This document shows, piece by piece, positions 22,764 to 30,642 of a DNA stretch of 38,270 nucleotides (within the stretch, counting starts at the first letter, position 1; the number at the start of each line of letters is the position of its first letter). The notes under the pieces are model-generated. The model did no database searches. It had not been told where the DNA came from and saw nothing but the letters and a program-made list of their open reading frames with translations. The stretch lies in contig WFXC01000028.1 in the NCBI GenBank assembly GCA_015490805.1, positions 1 to 38,270 of the forward strand, in the 5' to 3' direction. The DNA is from Candidatus Kapaibacterium sp. Its GTDB lineage: Bacteria > Bacteroidota > Ignavibacteria > Kapaibacteriales > WFXC01. The position numbers and the translations under genes are program-made.

Positions 22764-24905
22764 ATGCGAAATCTTAGTGCTTGCGTTTTCCTGCTATTGC
22801 TTACATACAATGTGAGCCTGGGACAGGTAAGGGACACACTTCGTCCCTATGCCTTTGCTACACTCTCAGCCGCCCCAGCATTGAATCTCCATCTTGCCAG
22901 TTTTGGGAAACTGCCGGGCATTCCTTCCTGCTGTCCTGAATACCGCGGTGGTATTGGCATAGGATATCACCTGAGCGCTGGATATGAATGGCTCCATTCT
23001 CCCATTGGTCCTGTCCACCTCGAAGTACTTTTTACCGATGCCAGCGCTACGTTACGCCGTACCGAGATTATTGGCAACACTATTGTGATCCGAAACGCAG
23101 ATACCCTGACCGTTGATGCTACGGTCAAACACCAACTGGAAAGCTCCCTTCAGGCAGTTGGTATCAGCGTTACTCGCATCCTTCAGCTCACCAAACGCCT
23201 TGAGTTCTGGGGCGGTGTACAACTCTGGTATTTCTGGAACAACACTTTCAATCAACAGGAACAATTGCTGGAACCCAGAGCAGCAACTTTTGCAGACGGT
23301 CGTCGCATCCGAAACGCTTTTCAAGGAGCAATTCCCAACTTCGTGCCTTTTCATCTGCTCCCCACCGTTGGACTACGGTACCATCTGCCAGTTGGACAAT
23401 TCGCTACACTTACGCCCTTTGCTGCGTACCGTATCAGCCTCCTTCCGTTGACCTCTGTATCGTGGTATTCATCACAGCTTCTTCTTGGAGCAACCTATCG
23501 TCTTCCTTTGTTACCCTCTCCTCCACCGCCGATTCAGCGAGACACCGTGTACTACCGGGACACGGTACAACGCTTTATCGTCGGACTTCCTCGCGACACT
23601 GTAGTCTTGCTTTCCAGATCCCGAAAAGTTGAAGAACACACGACAGACAACGTCCACCACATTGTCACCATCTATCAGGAACACTATGAACACCGCATTC
23701 GGAAACTGCCGATATTCCAGGTGGCACTGAAAGTCTTTGGTGTTGAAGATAGCACCACGACGCCGGTGGATACTCTCCACATTATCGAAGAAGAAATTTT
23801 TGAAACACTTCCTCTGCTGCCGTATGTGTACTTCCGCATCGGTGACTCCAGCCTTATGGGAGCACGACTTCATCTGCTGAGCGCAGAAGAAGTCCAGCAC
23901 TTTGATCCTTCCGCTTTACCCCCGGATCCTTTACGGCTGTACCGTGAAATTCTGAATGTGATTGGATATCGCCTGCGTCAATATCCGGAGGCAACACTGA
24001 CCATTACGGGCTGTAATAATGGCGTTGGAAAAGAACGCAACAATCTGTCACTCTCAGCCGCCAGGGCTCGGGCAATCCAGCAGTATCTAATAACCCGCTG
24101 GCGCATCGACTCTCAACGCATCCAGCTCCGCTGGCGGAATCTTCCTGCAAATCCCACAAACCCGACGATCCCGGAAGGGCAGGAAGAGAATGCCCGGGCA
24201 GAGCTATCCAGCTCCCACTATGAAATCCTTGCCCCTTTGCGACTTCGCCAACTGGATTACAAAGCGCTTCCTCCTCAACTGCTCTTTGTGGGTTCCAACG
24301 TCGGGGAATCTGCTATGCAGCAGTGGCAGTTTACCCTCAAAACTGAGCATACCTACTTCCTCAAACAACGGGGTATGATGCCTGTAGAACCTCGAATTCA
24401 ATGGCGTGTCCCTCCAGACCAACTGCGGCATACGAAGCACCTCTATGCAGCATTTACTGCCACGGATCCATACGCCCAAACTGCCAGCGTTACTCGCACA
24501 CTGCCCATTCATTTCACCAGTTACCAGCAACGCCGTAAACTCTTTCGCAGCGGAAAACAAATCGAGATTTTTTCACTCATCCTTTTTGATTTTGATTCAG
24601 CAGAGCTCACTGATGCTCACTTACGTATCCTGGAGACCGTACGGCAGCATATTACCCCCTCTTCCACTGTCAAAATTTACGGCTATACGGATCGGATCGG
24701 ATCGCCTGGCTACAATCAAGATCTGGCTCGCCGGCGATGCGAAAATGTTGCTGCTCTACTTCGCTCGGCTGTTTCTCCAGAGAATCTTCACATTTATCCT
24801 ATCGGCAGCAACGAGTTATTATATGACAACGACCTCCCGGAAGGACGGGCATATTCCCGCACCGTTCGCATTATCATTGAAACTTCGCTAGACCAGAAAC
24901 CGTAA
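22764..24905 (+). CDS. Outer-membrane OmpA-family protein with two OmpA-like domains
   Basis: This 713-residue protein has a signal peptide (1-20, ending SLG before QVRD). Residues 27-250 read like an outer-membrane beta-barrel, with alternating aromatic strands. A proline-rich linker with DTVYYRDTV repeats follows. The first OmpA-like domain spans about 354-482 and the second 600-706. The second has LILFDFDSAELTDAHLRIL, YGYTDRIGS (D643) and DLARRRCENV (arginines at 656-658), the residues that bind peptidoglycan diaminopimelate. The first keeps SAARARAIQQYL but has GCNNGVG where GHTD is expected, so its ligand aspartate is N419. The likely role is anchoring the outer membrane to the cell wall. 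Confidence 0.85.
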   Translation: MRNLSACVFLLLLTYNVSLGQVRDTLRPYAFATLSAAPALNLHLASFGKLPGIPSCCPEYRGGIGIGYHLSAGYEWLHSPIGPVHLEVLFTDASATLRRTEIIGNTIVIRNADTLTVDATVKHQLESSLQAVGISVTRILQLTKRLEFWGGVQLWYFWNNTFNQQEQLLEPRAATFADGRRIRNAFQGAIPNFVPFHLLPTVGLRYHLPVGQFATLTPFAAYRISLLPLTSVSWYSSQLLLGATYRLPLLPSPPPPIQRDTVYYRDTVQRFIVGLPRDTVVLLSRSRKVEEHTTDNVHHIVTIYQEHYEHRIRKLPIFQVALKVFGVEDSTTTPVDTLHIIEEEIFETLPLLPYVYFRIGDSSLMGARLHLLSAEEVQHFDPSALPPDPLRLYREILNVIGYRLRQYPEATLTITGCNNGVGKERNNLSLSAARARAIQQYLITRWRIDSQRIQLRWRNLPANPTNPTIPEGQEENARAELSSSHYEILAPLRLRQLDYKALPPQLLFVGSNVGESAMQQWQFTLKTEHTYFLKQRGMMPVEPRIQWRVPPDQLRHTKHLYAAFTATDPYAQTASVTRTLPIHFTSYQQRRKLFRSGKQIEIFSLILFDFDSAELTDAHLRILETVRQHITPSSTVKIYGYTDRIGSPGYNQDLARRRCENVAALLRSAVSPENLHIYPIGSNELLYDNDLPEGRAYSRTVRIIIETSLDQKP

Positions 24906-24942
24906 TTTTCGGCTGATCGTTTCAGTATTACTCTTGGATATG

Positions 24943-25398
24943 TTACCGAGGCAAGCGCTGAGGTTTTCGGCGATCCCGAAGCTTTTTGAGAGCCTCCCGA
25001 AACCGGGATTCAAAGATCAGGAATTTTGCAAATTTCTCTTCTCCCAGCACCTGTCGAATTTCTGTCAGCGATCGTTCAATAGTCCGGTTTAACTCCCGGT
25101 GCGCTTGCACCAATTCTGAGTTGTACTTTCTTACCATCTCCGTGTCGTGCAATCGCACCGCTTCGTTCAGTCGGGCAGTAAGCTGACGAATTTTTTTTCG
25201 CTGCGCCTCCACTTGCTTTTGGGAACGATTGTAAACAACAAAGAACTTCTCTGCTACTTGATCATCCAGATCCAGATACTCAATAAGCTGCAACTTTTTG
25301 AACTGTTGCAATTTCCTGAACGCTGGATTCTGTGGTTCAGCCTGCATATGAAAGAATCCCAGAAAAACCCATCCAATCACTACCAGTAACATCAGCAT
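24943..25398 (-). CDS. Spy/CpxP-like periplasmic protein
   Basis: This 151-residue protein begins with a signal-like hydrophobic segment (MLMLLVVIGWVFLGFFHMQA) and is otherwise helical and highly charged. IEYLDLDDQVAEKFFVVYNR followed by a Q/E/K-rich helix resembles the Spy/CpxP/ZraP (LTxxQ-type) periplasmic chaperone and metal-sensor family, although the LTxxQ motif itself is not clear. It lies 17 bp after the anti-sigma gene, and sigma-anti-sigma-Spy trios are a common envelope-stress module. A role in sensing misfolded envelope proteins is inference from that context. Confidence 0.68.
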   Translation of the reverse strand: MLMLLVVIGWVFLGFFHMQAEPQNPAFRKLQQFKKLQLIEYLDLDDQVAEKFFVVYNRSQKQVEAQRKKIRQLTARLNEAVRLHDTEMVRKYNSELVQAHRELNRTIERSLTEIRQVLGEEKFAKFLIFESRFREALKKLRDRRKPQRLPR

Positions 25399-25415
25399 TT
25401 TGTTCCGTTCCCACC

Positions 25416-26243
25416 TTATAACGACTCTCCCGCGGATTGATCCCTACTTGTTTCTTCTATAAACCACCCGATATCGAGCCAGAAATCTCCAGTTTCCTCA
25501 TTCTCATCTTCGATCGATGCCAGACTCTCTACCAATTGCTCGACCTCTTCCGGCTGCGTCAACTCATCTTCGTACCAGACTTCCGCAAAAATTGGTAGTT
25601 CTTCCAAAAGCCCACTGTCCTCTGTGCTCTCTTCTATCAGCACCAGATCTGGCATCGATTCCTCTGCAATCCACTCTCTGGCAGCCGGCGTAATGAGGGC
25701 AACTGCAAGCAACACCATCGTCAGTCCCAGCGCCAGAGCCCATTGCCATTGAAATCGCCACCGCCGCTGTGACCGGTGCTGCAGTTGTTCAGCAACAAGT
25801 ACCGAGAGTGCCCGTGCTTCTCGCTCGTACTTTTGCTGCCATCGCCCTGCATCAACCGCTTTCAGGGTTTGTTGAATTTCTTCATACGCGCGCTGCAAAA
25901 AAGGATTGCGTTCCAGCGCTGCCGCAATACGGTGTCGCTCCTGCTCCGGCAGGGCATTGGCATAGTAGTCTGGCAGCAGATACTGCAATTCCTCAGCTTC
26001 CATCCGCAACTGACGGAGCTGAGTGATAACTCGATTCGCTATTGGTGCTGCTTCAATCTCGTACTTCTTCGACAGTTGAGCAGCTTCAACGTACTGCAAA
26101 ACCGAACGGCAGAATTCCCATTCCTTTTGCAATGCTGCATCGTGCCGTATGGTTTCCTCAACCATTTGCTTCTGAGGATCGGGCAACTTTCCTGTTACCA
26201 GATCCGGCAATTCGTCACGCAGTGCTTTACTTTGGAATTTCAT
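25416..26243 (-). CDS. Membrane anti-sigma-like protein with a duplicated domain
   Basis: I use the ATG at 26243, 8 bp after GGGAG; this gives 275 residues and a 17-bp overlap with the end of the sigma gene. The N-terminal half holds two copies of one module, residues 12-78 and 90-156, which align without gaps: LPDLVTGKLPD vs LPDYYANALPE, YVEA vs AVDA, KKYEIEA vs QKYEREA, QLRQ vs QLQH. One membrane helix (about 167-185) follows, then an acidic C-terminal region rich in Glu and Asp. Position and topology fit a sigma-factor regulator. The His/Cys zinc motif of ZAS anti-sigma factors is absent. Regulation of the neighbouring sigma is inference. Confidence 0.72.
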   Translation of the reverse strand: MKFQSKALRDELPDLVTGKLPDPQKQMVEETIRHDAALQKEWEFCRSVLQYVEAAQLSKKYEIEAAPIANRVITQLRQLRMEAEELQYLLPDYYANALPEQERHRIAAALERNPFLQRAYEEIQQTLKAVDAGRWQQKYEREARALSVLVAEQLQHRSQRRWRFQWQWALALGLTMVLLAVALITPAAREWIAEESMPDLVLIEESTEDSGLLEELPIFAEVWYEDELTQPEEVEQLVESLASIEDENEETGDFWLDIGWFIEETSRDQSAGESL

Positions 26244-26808
26244 AACCATACTCCCGCAACTTTGCACCAATTTTCTTAATAGCGTGGAAATAATTGGCTT
26301 TGAGTCCGCCGACACTGGTACCGGTGACTTTTGAAATTTCTTCGTAAGACATTCCTTCGATATAGCGCAAGACAAACACTTCCCGTTGTTTCTCCGGCAG
26401 TTGCAGAATAATGCGATCCAGAATATCCTGCAACTCCCTGCCCTCTACCTGCTGATCAGGTGGTGCTTCGGCGGATACCAGCCGCTGGTTTGGGTCAAAA
26501 TCCTCCGGGATTGGTAAATCCCGACGATACTTGCGCACCCACGACGCTGCCGCATTCCGGGTAATGGTATAAAGCCAGGTTTTGATGCTACTTTCGCCCC
26601 GGAACTGATGAATATGCTGAATGGCACGGAGAAAGACTTCCTGCGAAACATCCAGAGCATCCTCGCGAGATTGCAGGAACCGGTAAGCCGTTGCATACAC
26701 AAAAGCCTGATATTTACGTACAAAAGCAGCAGCAGCGGCTTCAATATCTCCATCAGCAAACGCCTGCAAGATTTCCGCGTCACTGGGCACCGCCAAACTA
26801 AACCCCAT
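26227..26808 (-). CDS. ECF-type RNA polymerase sigma factor
   Basis: This 193-residue protein has region 2 (DAEILQAFADGDIEAAAAAF near 10, then AYRFLQSREDALDVSQEVFL and TWLYTITRNAAASWVRK) and region 4 (LPEKQREVFVLRYIEGMSYE, EISKVTGTSVGGLKANYFHA). The linker is proline- and acid-rich. It resembles sigma-E-like ECF factors and is followed immediately by its presumed anti-sigma partner, with a 17-bp gene overlap. No strong ribosome-binding site precedes the ATG. A promoter recognised by its own sigma factor could lie in the 83 bp before it, but I could not identify one with confidence. Confidence 0.94.
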   Translation of the reverse strand: MGFSLAVPSDAEILQAFADGDIEAAAAAFVRKYQAFVYATAYRFLQSREDALDVSQEVFLRAIQHIHQFRGESSIKTWLYTITRNAAASWVRKYRRDLPIPEDFDPNQRLVSAEAPPDQQVEGRELQDILDRIILQLPEKQREVFVLRYIEGMSYEEISKVTGTSVGGLKANYFHAIKKIGAKLREYGYEIPK

Positions 26809-26891
26809 CGTTATTGCAAACTTTCGTTTTTGCCAAAAACCAGCTTTTCGACTGGCAGACGCGGTGAAAAGTTTAACCTTCGTGGCGCTGC

Positions 26892-27374
26892 TTAATCCAC
26901 TCGCTCAACCGAAAGGATCTCCAGTTCCAACCATCCTGCTGGTACTTTGACTTTCACCGTTTCCCCTTCTCGCTTCCCCATCAGCGCTTTGCCTACCGGT
27001 GACGTCACCGAGATTTTGTTCTGATTGATATCCGACTCTTCCGGACTCACCAGAACGTACTCCATCTCATAGCCATTTTGCACATTGCGCACCCGGACCC
27101 TGGTCAGCAATGCCGCAACGCCCGGTTCAAACTCTTTCGGATCAATCGTCCGGGCTCGTGAAAGGATGTCCTCCAGGTAGGCAATGCGTCGCTCTAAGTG
27201 CGCCTGTTCCTCTTTTGCAGCATCATAATCGGCATTTTCCCGCAAATCACCGTGCGAACGGGCATCCGCAATTTTCTGAGCGACTTCCTTTCGACCACGT
27301 GTCTTCAAATCTTTCAGTTCCGCTTCTAACTCCTGAATCTTTGCCTTCGATAAATAGACAAACTTTGCACTCAT
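26892..27374 (-). CDS. greA: Transcription elongation factor GreA
   Basis: This 160-residue protein has the N-terminal coiled coil with ADARSHGDLRENADYDAAKE, whose acidic tip inserts into the RNA polymerase channel to stimulate transcript cleavage, and the C-terminal FKBP-like domain with ISVTSPVGKALMGKREGETV and VKVPAGWLELEILSV. The D/E pair at the tip is intact. It lies 46 bp after ribBA and 83 bp before the sigma gene. Confidence 0.96.
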   Translation of the reverse strand: MSAKFVYLSKAKIQELEAELKDLKTRGRKEVAQKIADARSHGDLRENADYDAAKEEQAHLERRIAYLEDILSRARTIDPKEFEPGVAALLTRVRVRNVQNGYEMEYVLVSPEESDINQNKISVTSPVGKALMGKREGETVKVKVPAGWLELEILSVERVD

Positions 27375-27420
27375 TGCTTCTATTCCTGCTTGTTCCTCTT
27401 ACTCACAGTCAACTGGAACA

Positions 27421-28674
27421 TCACTTCAGACAAAAGGGAAACAATGCGTCGTCCCACTGTGGCAACTGATGTCCCATTTTGTCCCGCTTGGTCCTCAGAT
27501 ACTTGCAATTATGCGGATTTGGTGGTATGACGATTGGGACATTCTCGACAATTTCCAGACCATATCCTTCCAGCCCCACTCGTTTCTTGGGATTATTAGT
27601 CAGAAGCCGGATTTTCCGAACTCCCAGATCTCGCAAAATTTGTGCCCCAATTCCGTAATCGCGGGCATCCATCTTAAATCCCAGATGGAGGTTCGCCTCC
27701 ACGGTGTCCATTCCCTGCTCTTGTAGCTTATAAGCACGCAGCTTATTCAACAGCCCGATCCCTCGTCCTTCCTGTCGCATATAGACCAGCACGCCTTTGC
27801 CCTCTGCACTGATCATTTCCATTGCCTTGTGTAGTTGATCGCCGCAGTCACAGCGCAGGGAATGGAGAATATCACCGGTAAGGCAGGAAGAGTGCACGCG
27901 TACCAGCACAGGCTCATTTTCTTCCCACTCGCCTTTTTTCAGTGCCAGATGGAGTTCACCGGTGGTAAGTTGCGTATAAGCAATCAACTGGAAGTCACCA
28001 TACTTAGTCGGCAAGAAAACCTCTACCTCGCGGCGAATCAACCGTTCGTGCCGCATACGATAGGCAATCAGGTCATTGATCGAGATAATTTTCAACCCAA
28101 AGCGCTGTGCCAGCCGGCGCAGTTCCGGCAGCCGTGCCATTGAGCCGTCATCATTCATTATCTCCACTAATACCCCTGCCGGCTCAAATCCAGCCAGCCG
28201 GGCTAAATCCACTGCCGCTTCGGTATGCCCTGCTCGCCGCAAAACGCCACCTTTTTTTGCCCGAAGCGGAAAAATGTGCCCCGGACGCGCCAGATCTTCA
28301 GGACGCGTCTTCGGATCAATCAATGCCCGGATGGTCTTCGCTCGATCCTCTGCTGAAATACCGGTCGTAACACCGTGTCCTTTCAGGTCAACCGAGACGG
28401 TAAAAGAAGTCTCGTGCAGTGCCGTGCTTTCCGGCACCATCGGATCCAGCCGAAGCTCTTCACACCGCTCTTCCGTCAGCGCCACACAGATCAACCCCCG
28501 CCCATATTTTGCCATAAAGTTCACAATCTCCGGGGTTACATTCCGCGCCGCGGTAATAAAATCTCCCTCGTTTTCGCGTTCTTCATCATCGACAACGATG
28601 ACTAATTGCCCCTGCCGGATTGCCTCTATCGCCTCCTCAATGGTGTCCAACGTCCGCTGCTCTTGTGTTCCCAT
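27421..28674 (-). CDS. ribBA: Bifunctional RibBA (DHBP synthase / GTP cyclohydrolase II)
   Basis: This 417-residue enzyme feeds both branches of riboflavin synthesis. Residues 1-205 form 3,4-dihydroxy-2-butanone-4-phosphate synthase, with [17 protein letters not shown] (acidic metal loop), [14 protein letters not shown] and [17 protein letters not shown]. Residues about 210-417 form GTP cyclohydrolase II, with the zinc site [36 protein letters not shown] and [10 protein letters not shown]. All key residues I know for both halves are present, and the length is normal for the fusion. It lies 17 bp after yajC. Confidence 0.97.
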   Translation of the reverse strand: MGTQEQRTLDTIEEAIEAIRQGQLVIVVDDEERENEGDFITAARNVTPEIVNFMAKYGRGLICVALTEERCEELRLDPMVPESTALHETSFTVSVDLKGHGVTTGISAEDRAKTIRALIDPKTRPEDLARPGHIFPLRAKKGGVLRRAGHTEAAVDLARLAGFEPAGVLVEIMNDDGSMARLPELRRLAQRFGLKIISINDLIAYRMRHERLIRREVEVFLPTKYGDFQLIAYTQLTTGELHLALKKGEWEENEPVLVRVHSSCLTGDILHSLRCDCGDQLHKAMEMISAEGKGVLVYMRQEGRGIGLLNKLRAYKLQEQGMDTVEANLHLGFKMDARDYGIGAQILRDLGVRKIRLLTNNPKKRVGLEGYGLEIVENVPIVIPPNPHNCKYLRTKRDKMGHQLPQWDDALFPFCLK

Positions 28675-28691
28675 CCGCTGAACGTTCTCTA

Positions 28692-29024
28692 CTATTTTTT
28701 CTCTACAACACTGGCAACTGCATTTTTATCCACTTTCACCCGAACATTATCTGCAATTTGTAGCAGAATGGTACCATTCTCGATCTCAGAGACCGTTCCA
28801 TAAATACCACTTGCCAGCACCACCCGATCCCCTTTGCGCAAATTCTGTAGCAGCTTCTCGTGCTCCTGCTGTCGCTTCTTCTGTGGTCGGATGATGAAAA
28901 AGTAAAAAATAAGAATGATCGCACCGAACATTACAAAAGTCGAGATCAGCCCCGACATTGGATCTCCCCCACCACCCTGCTGCGGTGGCGGTGCAAAACC
29001 CAGAATCCACATCATCATTGGCAT
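28692..29024 (-). CDS. yajC: Preprotein translocase accessory subunit YajC
   Basis: This 110-residue protein has one N-terminal membrane helix ([20 protein letters not shown]) followed at once by [20 protein letters not shown] and [17 protein letters not shown], the YajC signature, and a small cytoplasmic beta domain. YajC associates with SecDF in the Sec translocon. The N-terminus (residues 1-22) has a PPPQQGGGG stretch often seen in Chlorobiota/Bacteroidota-type YajC. tgt upstream and yajC form the common tgt-yajC pair; secD and secF, which often follow, are replaced here by ribBA. Confidence 0.95.
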   Translation of the reverse strand: MPMMMWILGFAPPPQQGGGGDPMSGLISTFVMFGAIILIFYFFIIRPQKKRQQEHEKLLQNLRKGDRVVLASGIYGTVSEIENGTILLQIADNVRVKVDKNAVASVVEKK

Positions 29025-29059
29025 AACCTTCCATTTGTTTCTAAAATCCCGTTAGAAAT

Positions 29060-30202
29060 TTATGTTGCCACTCGTCCCGTTGCCGTCCACTGCTGAATAA
29101 ACGATTCTTTCCATTGACGGAATCCGTTTTGCCGTATTTTCTGGCGAGCTGTCTGCACCAGCCACTGATAGAATGCCAGATTCTGGAGCGTTGCTAACTG
29201 AAGTCCGAGGATTTCCTTTGCACGGAACAGATGGTGAAGATAGCCGAGGGTGAACTCCTGGGAAACGTAATATGGCAATCCCGGATCGATTGGCTCACGG
29301 CTGCCGCGGAATTTCGCATTCCGGATATTGAGCTTGCCACGCGTTGTAAACAATTGTCCATTGCGGGCATTACGGGTCGGCAGGACGCAATCGAACATAT
29401 CCACTCCACGATCGATAGCTTCCAGAATGTCAACCGGTGTACCAACCCCCATTAAATATCGGGGTTTCGCCACTGGAATCCAATCGGTCGACCAATCCAC
29501 AACCTCCAGCATTTGTTCTATTGGCTCTCCAACCGCCAGGCCACCAATAGCGTAGCCGGGGAAGTCCATTGCTATCAGCGCTTCCAGGCACCGCTGGCGC
29601 AAATCTCGATACACCCCACCCTGCCCGATAGCAAACAACCATTGCCGCCATTCGTAGAGCGGCGGCTTCGATTGCCATTGTTTCCGACACCGCTCAGCCC
29701 ATCGAATCGTCCGATCAACCACCCGCTGCATCTCCCGGTACGAAGTCGGATAGGGTGGGCATTCATCCAGCACCATCATAATGTCAGAGCCAATGCTCCG
29801 CTGAATGTCAATGACTTTCTCCGGTGTAAAAAAATGCTTCGATCCATCAATGTGGGAGCGAAATTCCACGCCGTCTTCAGAAACCGATCGGAGATCCTGC
29901 AAAGAAAAGATTTGAAATCCGCCGCTATCAGTCAGAATTGCCCCATTCCACTGCATAAAGCGATGGAGTCCGCCAAAAGTCCGAAGCACCTGCTCGCCCG
30001 GTCGGAGGTACAGATGGTAAGTATTCCCCAGAATGATCCGGTAGCCCAATTCGTGCAACTGACGCGGTTCCACCGCTTTGACAGTGCCCTGGGTACCAAC
30101 GGGCATAAAAACGGGGGTTTCAACCGCACCGTGATCCGTGGTTAAAATTCCCGTTCGGGCTTTTGTGTCCTGCGCCTGATGCTGAACCCGAAAAATCTCC
30201 AT
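29060..30202 (-). CDS. tgt: tRNA-guanine transglycosylase without its zinc ligands
   Basis: I place the start at 30202 (MEIFRVQHQAQ), which gives a normal 380 residues; the gene overlaps vanZ by 61 bp. TGT exchanges guanine 34 in the anticodon of GUN tRNAs for preQ1 in queuosine synthesis. Catalytic and binding residues are present: D92 (LTDSGGFQIFS), QGGVYRDLR, GLAVGEP, GVGTPVD and nucleophile D271 (DMFDCVLPTRNARNG). The four zinc ligands (C-x-C-x2-C and the histidine 26 residues on) align with L309, Y311, S314 and Q340, so all four are lost. The DNA supports each codon. It may have lost the zinc and stayed active, or diverged in function. Confidence 0.93.
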   Translation of the reverse strand: MEIFRVQHQAQDTKARTGILTTDHGAVETPVFMPVGTQGTVKAVEPRQLHELGYRIILGNTYHLYLRPGEQVLRTFGGLHRFMQWNGAILTDSGGFQIFSLQDLRSVSEDGVEFRSHIDGSKHFFTPEKVIDIQRSIGSDIMMVLDECPPYPTSYREMQRVVDRTIRWAERCRKQWQSKPPLYEWRQWLFAIGQGGVYRDLRQRCLEALIAMDFPGYAIGGLAVGEPIEQMLEVVDWSTDWIPVAKPRYLMGVGTPVDILEAIDRGVDMFDCVLPTRNARNGQLFTTRGKLNIRNAKFRGSREPIDPGLPYYVSQEFTLGYLHHLFRAKEILGLQLATLQNLAFYQWLVQTARQKIRQNGFRQWKESFIQQWTATGRVAT

Positions 30203-30642
30203 TGTCCAATCCGCTTGCGCCACTGCTGTTTTCCCGCGAAAATCCACCGTGCCTGGGTCGCCGCAATGATCCCCCCGATCACGTCCGCTATCCAGTCCCA
30301 CACATCCGCTTCCCGACCGGGAACAAAGGACTGGTGGATCTCATCCAGGCAACCAAAAAGTGCGACAGCAATTACGGTGATCCAGAAACTCCGCTTTCCG
30401 ACCTCAGGTACTTTCCACTCCAGCACCATCCAGAGAAATGTTCCACCAAAAATCCAGTAAGCAAGCATATGGAGCACTTTATCACTCCACTCAAACCCCA
30501 GATCGATCCGGGGCGGCTGCGGAATGTGCGAAGCAACCGTGATAGCCAGCGCAACCATTAACCACGGCAACCAGAAGGTCCAATGCGAAGGAGGCAGCAC
30601 AGAAACAGCATCACCGATCGCTGGATGTTGTGACTGACTCAT
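30142..30642 (-). CDS. VanZ-family small membrane protein
   Basis: This 166-residue protein has about four hydrophobic segments and the VanZ-like pattern DKVLHMLAYWIFGG near residue 55, then GCLDEIHQSFVPGREADVWD and WIADVIGGIIAA. In this family the H-x3-Y and DE-xH-Q acidic/histidine positions are conserved. VanZ itself gives low-level teicoplanin resistance, but most homologues are of unknown function. The ATG overlaps the nnr stop by 4 bp, and the 3' end overlaps tgt by 61 bp, so it is embedded in the operon. Confidence 0.85.
   Translation of the reverse strand: MSQSQHPAIGDAVSVLPPSHWTFWLPWLMVALAITVASHIPQPPRIDLGFEWSDKVLHMLAYWIFGGTFLWMVLEWKVPEVGKRSFWITVIAVALFGCLDEIHQSFVPGREADVWDWIADVIGGIIAATQARWIFAGKQQWRKRIGQWRFFGFSIRRRTQKPEREF

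Noticed and set aside
28076-28681. 201-codon plus-strand frame opposite ribBA
   Set aside because: Antisense shadow of ribBA; its Ser/Arg-rich composition reflects the opposite strand.
30203-30301. Longer start for tgt
   Set aside because: The additional 33 residues are the wrong frame of the vanZ gene; family alignment starts at MEIF.
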